A stretch of DNA of 64,000 nucleotides from UBA10649 sp037130755. Lineage in GTDB: Bacteria; Actinomycetota; Actinomycetes; S36-B12. This document shows positions 7,813-16,482 of this stretch, in pieces (within the stretch, counting starts at the first letter, position 1; each line of letters opens with the position of its first letter). Under the pieces are notes generated by a model, which worked only from the letters and a program-made list of their open reading frames with translations, was not told where the DNA came from and searched no databases. The position numbers and the translations under genes are program-made. The stretch lies in the NCBI GenBank assembly GCA_037130755.1, contig JBAXSI010000010.1:16598-80597 (forward strand), read 5' to 3'.

Positions 7813-9165
7813 ATGCAGCACGACCTCGCCGAGACCCGCCGCATCCTGGAGACCCAGGGCATCGACATCGTCCGGCTCATCTACGCGGACCTGCTCGGCC
7901 TACCGCGGTCCAAGGACCTCCTCGTCTCGCAGTTGGAGCGCTCGGCGGCACATGGTCCGGCCTTCTGCGAGGCCACGTGGGTCACGAACACGCGCGGTGG
8001 CGTCCTGACGGAAGAGGGCGGCATCGACGACGCGCTCCCCGACATGGTGTCCAAGCTCGATACCGACACGATCCGTCCCATCCCGTGGGTTCCGGGCGTC
8101 GCCTACGCGATCGCCGACATTGACAACCCCGACGGCAGCCGCAGCGAGATCGCGCCGCGCGCAGTGCTGCGCTCCGTGCTCGACGAGTACGACGCGCTTG
8201 GACTGACCCCCATCTGCGGTCCCGAGCTGGAGTTCTACTTCGCGGAGAAGGTCGACGGCACCTATCGACGCCTCCTGAACAAGACCGGACGGGTCTACAT
8301 GACCGGCGCGCAGGTCGACCCCGACGGGCACTACCTCAACCTGCTGCGCTGCCTCGACCAGCTGAACATCGGAGCGTTCGCCGGCAATCACGAGTTCTGC
8401 CCATCGCAGTACGAGATCAATCTCTGGCACAGCGAGGCTATGGATGCTGCCGACCGGACCTTCCTGTTCAAGACCAGCGTGAAGGACGTCCTGACCCGTA
8501 GTGGCGTGCTGGGCACCTTCATCGGCAAGCCCTGGGACGACGAGGGCGGCAGCGGCTTCCATCTGCACTTCTCGATGAACGACGTGGACGGCGTCAACCT
8601 GATGAGCACGCCCGACGGTGAACTGTCGGAGCTGGCCTACAACGTGATGGGCGGCGTGCTCAAGCACGCCAACGCCCTCGCTGCCTTCACCAACCCGACG
8701 GTGAACTCCTACAAGCGCCTCGGCCCGGACACCATGGCGCCGTACCGGAACACGTGGGGGTATGACAACCGCTCGGCGATGATCCGAATCCCACCGGAGC
8801 GCGGGGCGGGCACGCGCTTGGAACTGCGTATCGGCGACGGATCGGCGAACCCCTACGTCGTCATCGCTGCGGTCCTCGCAGCCGCACTCGACGGCATCAA
8901 GAACAAGCTGTCAGCACCGGAGCCGGTTGTCGGCTGGTCATACACCGACAGTGAGCACGGCCAGGTCCTGCCGATGTCGTTGCCGGCGGCCCTCGATGCG
9001 CTGGAAGCAGATGTCGAGCTGAGCAACCACCTCTCAGCGAAGTTCATCCGGGCCTTTGCCGCGCTCAAGCGAGATGAGGCCAAGCGGTACGAGGAGGAAG
9101 TCGAGGATCCGAGCACCCGCCTCGTCACGCAATGGGAGCTCGACGAGTACATCGAGGATTTCTAG
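7813..9165 (+). CDS. Glutamine synthetase-like gamma-glutamyl-amine ligase (GSI fold)
   Basis: 450 residues. Glutamine synthetase active-site elements are present: GPELEFYF, GSGFHLHFSM, NSYKRLGP, the substrate-binding NRSAMIRIP and RLELRIGDGSANPY. The adenylylation-site motif NLYDLP and the ammonium-site loop F-D-G-S-S of true GlnA are absent, as in GS-like enzymes that ligate glutamate to amines (PuuA, IpuC, TdnQ, GlnA3/GlnA4 families). Likely reaction: ATP-dependent formation of a gamma-glutamyl amide from an unknown amine. AAGGAG precedes the ATG. It is divergent from a GATase-like gene and followed by a permease gene, consistent with amine uptake and activation. Confidence 0.88.
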   Translation: MQHDLAETRRILETQGIDIVRLIYADLLGLPRSKDLLVSQLERSAAHGPAFCEATWVTNTRGGVLTEEGGIDDALPDMVSKLDTDTIRPIPWVPGVAYAIADIDNPDGSRSEIAPRAVLRSVLDEYDALGLTPICGPELEFYFAEKVDGTYRRLLNKTGRVYMTGAQVDPDGHYLNLLRCLDQLNIGAFAGNHEFCPSQYEINLWHSEAMDAADRTFLFKTSVKDVLTRSGVLGTFIGKPWDDEGGSGFHLHFSMNDVDGVNLMSTPDGELSELAYNVMGGVLKHANALAAFTNPTVNSYKRLGPDTMAPYRNTWGYDNRSAMIRIPPERGAGTRLELRIGDGSANPYVVIAAVLAAALDGIKNKLSAPEPVVGWSYTDSEHGQVLPMSLPAALDALEADVELSNHLSAKFIRAFAALKRDEAKRYEEEVEDPSTRLVTQWELDEYIEDF

Positions 9166-9279
9166 TCTCCTGGGCTGGCGAACAGGCCGGCTCGGCCAAG
9201 GTCACGACTCGTGCTCACTTTCTGGACACTTCTCCAAAGTGCTTGACCGCGCGTGACGAATGCGCCACCCTGTCCCATC

Positions 9280-9293
9280 GTTCGGTCCCGTAC
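9280..9293. promoter_or_regulatory. Imperfect palindrome upstream of the permease gene
   Basis: GTTCGGTCCCGTAC matches 11 of 14 positions of the palindrome GTTCGGGTCCGAAC found at 6936-6949. It lies 33 bases before the permease start codon. A shared regulator is possible, but the match is short and could be chance in high-GC DNA. The rest of the 160-base gap (9166-9325) holds a weak CACTTT...AAAGTG inverted repeat (9216-9241) and nothing else recognisable. Confidence 0.25.
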
Positions 9294-9325
9294 GACCCCC
9301 ACCGCAGTTGCCGCCTGGAGGCCGC

Positions 9326-10900
9326 ATGTCCCAGAGGGAGAACCTCCCCGAGTCCGATCAGGTGCTTGGCGCTCCTGATCCGGAGACCACCGACACCACG
9401 CTAAGGCGAGGCACACTCGGCCTGCTGGGCGTCATCTTCTTCGTCGTCGCGGCGGCCGCTCCGTTGGCCGGCATGACCGGAGCCTTCCCCGTTGCCGTTG
9501 CCCTGGGCAATGGGGCCGGTGCGGCCGGCATGTACGTCGCAGTCGGTGTCGTCCTGCTGATCTTCAGCGTCGGCTACGCCACCATGAGCCAGTACGTCAC
9601 CAACACGGGCGCCTTCTTCGCCTACGTGGGACGTGGCCTGGGCATCGGTCCCGGCGTCGGCTCGGCCTTCGTGTCGGTGCTCGCCTATCTCGCCGTCCAG
9701 TGGTCGGTGATCGGCTTCATCGGCTTCCAGCTGAAGCTCCAGTTCGTGGCCAAGTTCGGGATCGACCTCGAATGGTGGGTCTACTCCCTCGCCATCGTCG
9801 TCATCGTCTACCTTCTCTCGGCCCTCTCGGTGGACATCGGCGCGAAGTTCCTGGGTGTGCTGCTCACCTTCGAGGTGCTCGCCCTGATCATCGTGGGTGC
9901 CGCAGCCATCATCGACGGTGGCGCTGAGGGCGGCCCCAACTTCAGCGCGTCGTTCAGCCCCAGCGCGATCATGCAGGGTGGACTGACCGGCGGCGCGGGA
10001 ATCGCGTTCGCGTTCGCGCTCGCCTCCTTCATCGGCTTCGAGGCCACGGCGATCTACGGCGAGGAGTCCAAGGACCCGAAGAAGACGGTCCCGAGGGCGA
10101 CGTACATCTCGGTTCTCCTGATCACGGCCCTGTTCGCCTTTGTGGGCTTCGGGCTGGTGACCGGACTCGGTGCGACGGACATCCAGAACAAGGTCTTCGA
10201 GGCCACCGCGGTCGACGGTGTTCCGCTGGCGGATCCGTCCGCCATGCTGTTCGGCCTCACGACCCACTTCGTCGGCCAGTGGCTGACCGAGGTGTTCGGC
10301 TGGATCGTGCTGACGTCGCTGTTCGCTGCGACGCTGGCCTTCCAGAACAGCGCGTCGCGGTACCTGTTCTCGATGGGCCGCGCCGGCGTCCTGCCGAAGA
10401 AGCTGGACCACACCAACAAGCAGCAGGCTCCGTTCGCTGCGACCACCGTGGTCTTCGTGCTTGCCGTCGTGCTGGTGATCGTCGCGATCATCTTCAAGTG
10501 GGACCCGATCCTGAACGTCTTCTACTGGTTCTCGTCCCTGTCGGTGATCGCCATCGTCCTGACCGAGATCCTGGTCAGCATCTCGGTGATCGTGTACTTC
10601 CGGCGAACCAAGGAGGACACCCGCATCTGGAACGTCATGATCGCGCCAGTGCTGGCCATCATCGGTCTGGCCCTCGGCGAGTTCATGCTGATCAGCCGCT
10701 ACAACCTGCTCGCCGGAGTGGCGCAGGATCCCGCCGCGTGCCCGGGCGAGCCCGGCTCGGGCTGCGGACCGTTCGAGATGAGCAGTCTCGGTTGGTTCCT
10801 CATCCTGCTGCCGTTCGTGGTCCTGGTCATCGGCTTCCTGGTCGGCCAACTGCGCCGCAAGAACGAGAACTACGACGCGGTGCACAACTTCATTTCGTAG
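9326..10900 (+). CDS. APC-superfamily amino acid/amine permease
   Basis: 524 residues with about 12 hydrophobic segments, starting near residue 30 (RGTLGLLGVIFFVVAAAAPL), a typical APC N-terminus. The conserved segment around FIGFEATAIYGEE (TM6-like) is present. Such permeases import amino acids, polyamines or other amines. The gene follows a GS-like ligase gene by 160 bases on the same strand, so it may bring in the amine that is glutamylated. The ATG at 9326 has GGAGG 5 bases upstream; a longer reading of 22 residues is rejected for lack of a ribosome site and a proline-rich odd N-terminus. A strong palindromic terminator follows. Confidence 0.9.
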   Translation: MSQRENLPESDQVLGAPDPETTDTTLRRGTLGLLGVIFFVVAAAAPLAGMTGAFPVAVALGNGAGAAGMYVAVGVVLLIFSVGYATMSQYVTNTGAFFAYVGRGLGIGPGVGSAFVSVLAYLAVQWSVIGFIGFQLKLQFVAKFGIDLEWWVYSLAIVVIVYLLSALSVDIGAKFLGVLLTFEVLALIIVGAAAIIDGGAEGGPNFSASFSPSAIMQGGLTGGAGIAFAFALASFIGFEATAIYGEESKDPKKTVPRATYISVLLITALFAFVGFGLVTGLGATDIQNKVFEATAVDGVPLADPSAMLFGLTTHFVGQWLTEVFGWIVLTSLFAATLAFQNSASRYLFSMGRAGVLPKKLDHTNKQQAPFAATTVVFVLAVVLVIVAIIFKWDPILNVFYWFSSLSVIAIVLTEILVSISVIVYFRRTKEDTRIWNVMIAPVLAIIGLALGEFMLISRYNLLAGVAQDPAACPGEPGSGCGPFEMSSLGWFLILLPFVVLVIGFLVGQLRRKNENYDAVHNFIS

Positions 10901-10910
10901 AGTCATGCCA

Positions 10911-10949
10911 ACGTGAGGGGCCCGGTCCACTGGACCGGGCCCCTCACGT
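10911..10949. terminator. Bidirectional terminator, perfect 19-bp inverted repeat
   Basis: The arms ACGTGAGGGGCCCGGTCCA and its exact complement are separated by one base (10930). It sits between the convergent permease and P450 genes, 10 bases from each stop codon. No T-run follows on either strand, which is common for actinobacterial hairpin terminators. It probably stops transcription from both sides. Confidence 0.8.
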
Positions 10950-10958
10950 GTTGCAGCG

Positions 10959-12194
10959 CTAGTTGCGTGCGGTCACCGTGGCGGGGAACGCGGCTATGCC
11001 GTTCACGAAGTTAGAGTTCGTACGGACGAGTGAGCCGGACTGCTCGAACCGGGTTCCTTGCTTGATCATCTCCTCCAGCAGCACGCGGATCTCCATGCGC
11101 GCGAGGGGCGCACCCAGGCAGTGGTGCGGTCCCTTGGCTCCGAACGAGACCTGCGGGGGCTTGATTTCACGAGTGATGTCGAATCGAAGGGGGGCCGCGA
11201 ACTGTGTCTCGTCGAAGTTGGCGGAGCAGTACCACATCACGACCTTGTCGTTCTCCTTGATGGGCACTCCCGCGAGCTCGGCGTCGCGGGTGGCCGTGCG
11301 CCGCATGTGCATGACGGGCGTTGCATACCGGATGATCTCCTCCACCGCGTTCTCGACGAGTTCGGGGCGCTTGTACAGCAGGTCCAGCTGGTCTGGGTTG
11401 TCGATGAAGGCCTTCACGCCGTTGCTGATCGCAGTGCGTGTCGTCTCGTTGCCGGCGAACACGAGCACGTGGAACATGTTCTTGAAGTCGTAGTCGGAGA
11501 GCGCCTCGCCCTCGTAGCGAGCCTCCACGAGCGCCGTGGTGAGGTCGTCCTTCGGGTTGCTGGTGCGCTCGGCGCGCATCTTCCGGCCGTACTCGAAGAG
11601 GGCGTGGGAGGCCGGAGCGTTGAAGGGCAGCAATTCCAGTGGCGTGGTGTTGCCGTAGGCATCAGCCGGGACGCCGGTGGAGTCAATGAGCTCGTCGGAC
11701 CACTGCACGAGCATGCCGGCGTCCTCTGGGGGCACGCCAAGGATGTTGATGATCACGCGGATGGGCAGCGGCGCGCTGACGTCTTGAACGACGTCGATGC
11801 TTCCCTTATCGGCGGCCTGTCGAAGCAGTTCTGCGGCGATCTCGCGCGTGACGTCCTCGTAGCTCTTCACCTTGTGGCTGGTGAAGGCGGGGATGCCGAG
11901 CTTTCGCAGGCGGACGTGGTCGGGAGCGTCGGTGTCGACGATGGACCGACGTGCGTTCATCTGCTCCTCGGTGAGATCCGGCAGGTTCGTCATGCCCCGT
12001 GCATTGGAGTACGTAGCGGGGTCGCGGGTGACCGTGACGAGGTCCGCATATCTCGTCACCGCGTAGAACGGACGCCCCGCGTACATGCGCACGGCGATGG
12101 GCTCGTCGCGACGCATGCGGGCGAAGACCTCGTGGGGGATCCCGTTCGCGTAGGTGGCGGGGTCGGTGATGTCCACGTCGAGGGCGGCGGTCAT
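10959..12194 (-). CDS. Cytochrome P450 (second in the island)
   Basis: 411 residues. AGNETTR (I helix), EEIIRYA (E-x-x-R) and FGAKGPHHCLGAPLARME (heme cysteine) are intact. It is related to the P450 at 1512-2771 but has no reductase or ferredoxin gene beside it; it follows a zinc alcohol dehydrogenase gene by 11 bases. Electrons may come from the PDR-family reductase at 535-1509 or from elsewhere on the chromosome. The ATG at 12194 is chosen because GGAG stands 7 bases upstream; a GTG five codons earlier overlaps the upstream stop (GTGA) and is an alternative. P450s near GS-like genes are known in secondary-amine (morpholine) catabolism of mycobacteria, so N-dealkylation or ring hydroxylation of an amine is a reasonable guess. 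Confidence 0.92.
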   Translation of the reverse strand: MTAALDVDITDPATYANGIPHEVFARMRRDEPIAVRMYAGRPFYAVTRYADLVTVTRDPATYSNARGMTNLPDLTEEQMNARRSIVDTDAPDHVRLRKLGIPAFTSHKVKSYEDVTREIAAELLRQAADKGSIDVVQDVSAPLPIRVIINILGVPPEDAGMLVQWSDELIDSTGVPADAYGNTTPLELLPFNAPASHALFEYGRKMRAERTSNPKDDLTTALVEARYEGEALSDYDFKNMFHVLVFAGNETTRTAISNGVKAFIDNPDQLDLLYKRPELVENAVEEIIRYATPVMHMRRTATRDAELAGVPIKENDKVVMWYCSANFDETQFAAPLRFDITREIKPPQVSFGAKGPHHCLGAPLARMEIRVLLEEMIKQGTRFEQSGSLVRTNSNFVNGIAAFPATVTARN

Positions 12195-12205
12195 GTCTGC
12201 TCCAA

Positions 12206-13168
12206 TCACGGGATGAGGACGAAACGGCCGGAGACCTGCCCGGCGTGAAGACGGTCGTGCGCGATCTGCGCCGACTCCAGCGGAACGGTCTCGATCTCCG
12301 AGTGGAGGTCGTGCTGCTGCGCGAGGGCGACCAGGTCGGCGAGCTGGTCTCGCGTGCCCCAGACCGACGTCATGAAGCGGGCCTCGTGCGGCACGGCGCC
12401 GAATCCGAAGGGGATGGTCCCGCCGTAGAGGCCGACCACCACCGCGATGCCCTGCCGGCGTACGTGGTCGCGTGTGGTCTGGAGCGTCGCCTCGGCCCCG
12501 ACGAAGTCCACAACCGCGGTGAAGGAGCCGTCGACCTCGCCCGGCGCCACGGCCGCATCCGCCCCGAGTGACAGCGCCAGTTCGCGCTTCTCGGGTGAGG
12601 CGTCAACCACGACGACCTCGGCATCCGATCGGATCTTCAGGAACTGCAGCCCGAACTGGCCCAGGCCGCCGGCGCCGATGACGAGGGCCCGCGGGCGGGC
12701 AGCGTCCTTGATGGTGGCCAGCGTGTGGTCGATCGCTCGGTAGGCGGTCAGGCCGCCGCAGGCCAGGGGAGCGGCCTTCGCGGGATCGAGGTCACCCAGG
12801 GGGATGAGGTAGTACTCGTCGGGGACGAGCATCCGCTCCGCGTACCCGCCGTCGCGGAAGAGCCCTGCCTCGGTCGCGTTCGGGCAGATCATCTCCTGCT
12901 GGGACGAGCAGGCCCAGCAGTCCGGCTGCCGGCAGCCCCAGCACGCGTAGACCAGGACCGGGCCCAGACGCTCATGCCGGGCGGCCACCTCGTGGCCGAG
13001 GATGACGGGCAGTTTGGTCGCGTAGTCCCCGGCCGCCGCGTGCAGGTCCGAATGGCAGATGCCACAGGCCAGGACGTCGACGACCGCTCCGCCCGACCCG
13101 GCGACGGGGTCTGGCACCTCGATGACGTCCAGCGGCTGCCCCGGTGCCGTCAGCACGGCTGCACGCAT
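12206..13168 (-). CDS. Zinc-dependent alcohol dehydrogenase with a short internal deletion
   Basis: 320 residues against about 335-350 for relatives. Catalytic-zinc residues are recognisable: CGICHSD, ILGHE and PLACGG; the structural-zinc cysteines lie in CWGCRQPDCWACS and EMIC. The Rossmann motif is VIGAGGLGQFG. Between GHE and VLVYACWGC only about 10 residues remain where relatives have about 20-22, and the usual G-D-R-V turn is missing. The next frame of the same DNA reads PPGMSVWA, which looks like part of the missing segment, so compensating indels are possible. It would oxidise an alcohol with NAD(P), perhaps feeding the aldehyde dehydrogenases nearby. AAGGGA precedes the ATG. Activity of this version is uncertain. 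Confidence 0.82.
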   Translation of the reverse strand: MRAAVLTAPGQPLDVIEVPDPVAGSGGAVVDVLACGICHSDLHAAAGDYATKLPVILGHEVAARHERLGPVLVYACWGCRQPDCWACSSQQEMICPNATEAGLFRDGGYAERMLVPDEYYLIPLGDLDPAKAAPLACGGLTAYRAIDHTLATIKDAARPRALVIGAGGLGQFGLQFLKIRSDAEVVVVDASPEKRELALSLGADAAVAPGEVDGSFTAVVDFVGAEATLQTTRDHVRRQGIAVVVGLYGGTIPFGFGAVPHEARFMTSVWGTRDQLADLVALAQQHDLHSEIETVPLESAQIAHDRLHAGQVSGRFVLIP

Positions 13169-13236
13169 GGGTAGGTCCCTTCAGGTGGGGTTGGCGGATT
13201 GCCGAAAAGGGACCCGCCCGAGTGACTGGCACATTA

Positions 13237-13246
13237 CATTTATCAA
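13237..13246. promoter_or_regulatory. CATTTATCAA element, candidate operator shared with 17644-17653
   Basis: An AT-rich patch (13231-13257) in the divergent gap between the alcohol dehydrogenase and the GS-like genes carries CATTTATCAA. The identical 10-mer occurs in the only other comparable divergent promoter of this cluster, at 17644-17653. The GntR/FCD regulator at 19156 is a plausible binder; this is inference. Confidence 0.4.
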
Positions 13247-13276
13247 GTATCTAATTTCAGGACTTCTGGAGGATTC

Positions 13277-14620
13277 ATGGCCTGGGACCCCTCGGAGCGC
13301 AACCGCGTGGTGGGCCTGTGCGATGAGCACGGCATCCACACTGTCGAGTGCGTCGTCGTGGACACGTGGGGGATGCCCCGCGGCAAGCGGATCCCGGTCA
13401 AGCAGTTCCTGCGCGGCGGCGGCTTCCACATCGCGAACGTCATCTACACGTGGGATCCGACCTGCTTCATCTTCTCCACGCCTTTCGTCAACGAGGAGCA
13501 CGGCTTCCCTGACATGCACGCGGTCCCCGACCTGGCGAGCTTTCGAATCGCGGGCTGGACGGACGGCGTGGCCATCGTCATGTGCGACACCGTCGACAAC
13601 ACCACGCACGAGCCGGTCCCGATGGACGCCCGTCGCATGCTGAAGGACCAGATCGCTCGCGCAGCGGCGCTGGGATACGGAGTGGATGCAGCGACCGAGC
13701 TCGAGTGCCACTTCTTCACTGAGGACTGGAAGCCGATCTACGACGACATCAACTGCTACTCGATCATGCGCGGCTTCGAGATGGAGCCGTTCATGTTCGA
13801 CATCCGCGAGTCGCTCCGCAAGACGGGCATCGAGGTCGAGGCCACGAACGTCGAGTACGGACCCGGGCAGACCGAGATCAACCTGCGGTATGGCCCGCTC
13901 ATGGACATGGCCGATCACACCGTCTACTTCAAGTACATCGTCCGGCTGGTGGCCAAGCGGCACGGCCTGAACGTCACCTTCATGGCCAAGCCGTTCCTCA
14001 CCGAGGCGGGCAATGGCATGCACGTGCACCAGTCGCTGACCCGCAACGGGGCCAACCTCTTCTCCGTGACCGACGAGGACTCGGTCCTCGGCAATGCGCT
14101 GATGCGCCGCTACCTGACGGGCCTGCTCGCGCATCACAAGGAACTGCAACTGGTGATGACGCCCACCATCAGCGGCTACAAGCGCGTTCAGGACTACTCC
14201 TTCTCACCGACCCAGGTCACGTGGGGCCTGGACCACCGGCTGGTCGGCGTGCGGTCGATCGTCGGTGCCGGCTCGTCCAACCGGCTCGAAGCACGCTGGG
14301 CCGCAGCCGACGCGAATCCCTACCTGGTCCTGGCCGGGGTGCTCGCCGCAGGGCTGGACGGACTGGACAACGACTACGCACTCATTCCGCAGGTCGTCGG
14401 CGATCCGCACGCGGACGAGCAGTGGGAGCGACTGCCCGTCGACATCAACGGAGCCATCGACAACTTCGACACGCCGTTCACGCGCAGCGTGTTCGGTGAC
14501 ACCTTCGTCGACACGTTCTTGATCATGCAGCGCCGAGAGGCCGAGGAGTTCGCCGCGAATGCTGATCAGGGCGAGGACGTCAGCGCATGGGAGCTGAAGC
14601 GGTACCGGGCGGTCATCTAG
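13277..14620 (+). CDS. Glutamine synthetase-like gamma-glutamyl-amine ligase (second)
   Basis: 447 residues with the GSI catalytic layout: ATELECHFF, GQTEINLRYG, GNGMHVHQSL, SGYKRVQDYS, and SSNRLEARWAAADANPY. It lacks the NLYDLP adenylylation motif and the ammonium-site loop of housekeeping GlnA. It is distinct from the ligase at 7813 (different substrate-loop wording such as the WGLDHRLVGVR stretch), so the two probably accept different amines. The ATG has GGAGG 8 bases upstream. The next gene, a GATase-like hydrolase, starts at the base after the stop codon, making a ligase-hydrolase operon with the CoA-transferase gene. Confidence 0.88.
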   Translation: MAWDPSERNRVVGLCDEHGIHTVECVVVDTWGMPRGKRIPVKQFLRGGGFHIANVIYTWDPTCFIFSTPFVNEEHGFPDMHAVPDLASFRIAGWTDGVAIVMCDTVDNTTHEPVPMDARRMLKDQIARAAALGYGVDAATELECHFFTEDWKPIYDDINCYSIMRGFEMEPFMFDIRESLRKTGIEVEATNVEYGPGQTEINLRYGPLMDMADHTVYFKYIVRLVAKRHGLNVTFMAKPFLTEAGNGMHVHQSLTRNGANLFSVTDEDSVLGNALMRRYLTGLLAHHKELQLVMTPTISGYKRVQDYSFSPTQVTWGLDHRLVGVRSIVGAGSSNRLEARWAAADANPYLVLAGVLAAGLDGLDNDYALIPQVVGDPHADEQWERLPVDINGAIDNFDTPFTRSVFGDTFVDTFLIMQRREAEEFAANADQGEDVSAWELKRYRAVI

Positions 14621-15328
14621 ATGCCGCGAGTGCTTCTGATCAGCCACGAGCCTGAGGCGCATCCGGCGATCGTCGGCGAGATCCTGGTCGCACGTGGATA
14701 CGACGTCGATGAGCACGTCGTGCTCGGTGACCCTGCGGCTCCGGACACGGACTTCCCTGACCTTGATGCGTACGACGCCGTCATGGCCTTCGGCTCGTTC
14801 TCCAACGCCTACGACGAGCGGCATCGACCCTGGGTGGAGGCGGAGATCAACCTCATCGGTCGGCTGCTCGAGGAGGACAAGCCCTATCTCGGGGTCTGCT
14901 TCGGCGGGCAGTTGCTCGCCGAGAGTGTCGGCGGCTGGGTCGAGAAGGCACCGCCCGGGATGGACGAGATCGGCCTGGTATCGATCGAGACGGTCATCGA
15001 CGGCCTGCCGGTGCCGACTGGTCCGTGGTTCACGTGGCATGAGGACCGCACCGTCCTGCCTGCGGATGGCTCGGTCGAGGTGCTGGCCCGCAACGCCAAC
15101 GCGGTGCAGTTGTTTCGGCGCGGCCGCGCGGTCGGCACGCAGTTCCACCCGGAGGCGGACGTGCCGCTGGTGGCCGGCTGGGCCGCAATCGGGCCGGACC
15201 ACATTCCCAGTCACACGTCGGAGCAGGAGATCCTCGACGACCTTGCAGCCGCGCAGGCACAGACCCGGTCCAACTGCGAGCAGTTGATCGACTGGTTCCT
15301 GCGCGACGTGGCCGAGGTTGGCGGATGA
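14621..15328 (+). CDS. Class I glutamine amidotransferase-like protein (candidate gamma-glutamyl amide hydrolase, second)
   Basis: 235 residues, the same length as the GATase-like protein at 6973-7680 and similar in layout (YDAVMAFGS..., LGVCFGGQLLAES with Cys93, GTQFHPEAD). No synthase domain. It begins directly after the stop of a GS-like ligase, so the pair is likely translated together: glutamylation first, deglutamylation after the amine side chain has been oxidised. Its stop overlaps the next start (ATGA). Confidence 0.86.
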   Translation: MPRVLLISHEPEAHPAIVGEILVARGYDVDEHVVLGDPAAPDTDFPDLDAYDAVMAFGSFSNAYDERHRPWVEAEINLIGRLLEEDKPYLGVCFGGQLLAESVGGWVEKAPPGMDEIGLVSIETVIDGLPVPTGPWFTWHEDRTVLPADGSVEVLARNANAVQLFRRGRAVGTQFHPEADVPLVAGWAAIGPDHIPSHTSEQEILDDLAAAQAQTRSNCEQLIDWFLRDVAEVGG

Positions 15329-16482
15329 ACGAAGTGAGCGGACCGCTGGAAGGGATCGTCGTCGTCTCGCTGGAGGCCGCCGTCTCGGCACCGTTCGCGA
15401 CACGGCAGCTGGCTGATCTGGGTGCCACCGTCATCAAGGTAGAGCGCCCCGGTGGTGACTTCGCGAGGCACTACGACAGCGTCGTCCAAGGGGAGTCGGC
15501 CTTCTTCGTGTGGGCCAACCGCGGCAAGCAGTCTGTGGTGCTCGACGTCAAGGATGATGCTGACCTCGCCATGCTCCGGGCGCTCATTGCTGGAGCTGAT
15601 GTGTTCTTGCACAACCTCTCGCCGCGGGCGGCCGCGGATCTGGGCATCGGTGCGCAGCAGCTCATCGAGAAGCACCCGTCGCTCATCGCGTGCGAGATCT
15701 CCGGCTACGGCCACGGTGGGCCGCGTACCGACGACAAGGCCTACGACCTCGCGATCCAGGCCGAGGCCGGGGCGTTCTCCGTGACGGGAACGGATACGCC
15801 GAGCAAGGTGGGCTTCTCCGTGGCGGACATCTGCGCTGCGATGTACACCCTCACCAGCATCCTTGCTGCGCTCGTGCGTCGCGAGCGCACGGGTGAGGGT
15901 GCTGCGGTCCATGTCTCGATGCTGGACGCATTGGCCGAGTGGATGTCTGCGCCGATGTATGCAGCTGTCTACGGGCCGGGGCAGGCGCCTCGCACGGGTC
16001 GACGCCACCACGCGATCGCCCCGTACGGCACGTTCCTGCTGAGTGACGGCAGCACGGTGCTGATCGCCGTGCAGAGCGATGGCGAGTGGTGCAGCCTCGC
16101 CGAGCACGTTCTCGAGGATGCCTCGCTCGGAACAGACGCCAGGTTCGCCACCAACTCGGACCGCATCACGAACGTGGACGAACTCGAGGCGATCCTGTCC
16201 GCCGAGCTCGCGAGCATTCCAGTCGACGAGGCACGTCGTCGGCTTGCCGCCGGTCGGATCGCCAACGCCCGGGTCAACGACCTCCGCGGCGTTTGGGACC
16301 ACGAGCAACTTCGCGCCCGCGACCACTTCCACCCGGTGAGCACCCCCTCGGGGGTGATCGAGATGCTCGATGCGCCATTCGACATCAGCGGCTGGCCGGT
16401 CCCGCACGGTCCGGTGCCCGCACTGGACGAGCATGATGCCGCGTTCGTCCAGTCGGTGATCGACCGCGGTCGGGCTCAGTAG
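15325..16482 (+). CDS. CaiB/BaiF family (class III) CoA-transferase
   Basis: 385 residues. The family N-terminus (LEGIVVVSLEAAVSAPFATRQLADLGATVIKVERP, read in parts) and the catalytic aspartate context KAYDLAIQAEAGAFS are present. These enzymes move CoA between an acyl-CoA donor and a carboxylate. It follows the ligase/hydrolase pair with an ATGA overlap and faces an acyl-CoA dehydrogenase gene, with which its 3' end overlaps by 7 bases. The pair suggests that the carbon skeleton left after amine oxidation is activated to a CoA thioester and then dehydrogenated; substrate unknown. Confidence 0.88.
   Translation: MNEVSGPLEGIVVVSLEAAVSAPFATRQLADLGATVIKVERPGGDFARHYDSVVQGESAFFVWANRGKQSVVLDVKDDADLAMLRALIAGADVFLHNLSPRAAADLGIGAQQLIEKHPSLIACEISGYGHGGPRTDDKAYDLAIQAEAGAFSVTGTDTPSKVGFSVADICAAMYTLTSILAALVRRERTGEGAAVHVSMLDALAEWMSAPMYAAVYGPGQAPRTGRRHHAIAPYGTFLLSDGSTVLIAVQSDGEWCSLAEHVLEDASLGTDARFATNSDRITNVDELEAILSAELASIPVDEARRRLAAGRIANARVNDLRGVWDHEQLRARDHFHPVSTPSGVIEMLDAPFDISGWPVPHGPVPALDEHDAAFVQSVIDRGRAQ

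Noticed and set aside
9401..10930. 509-residue frame antisense to the permease
   Set aside because: His/Asp/Arg/Glu-rich shadow of the hydrophobic permease; no start context and no motif.
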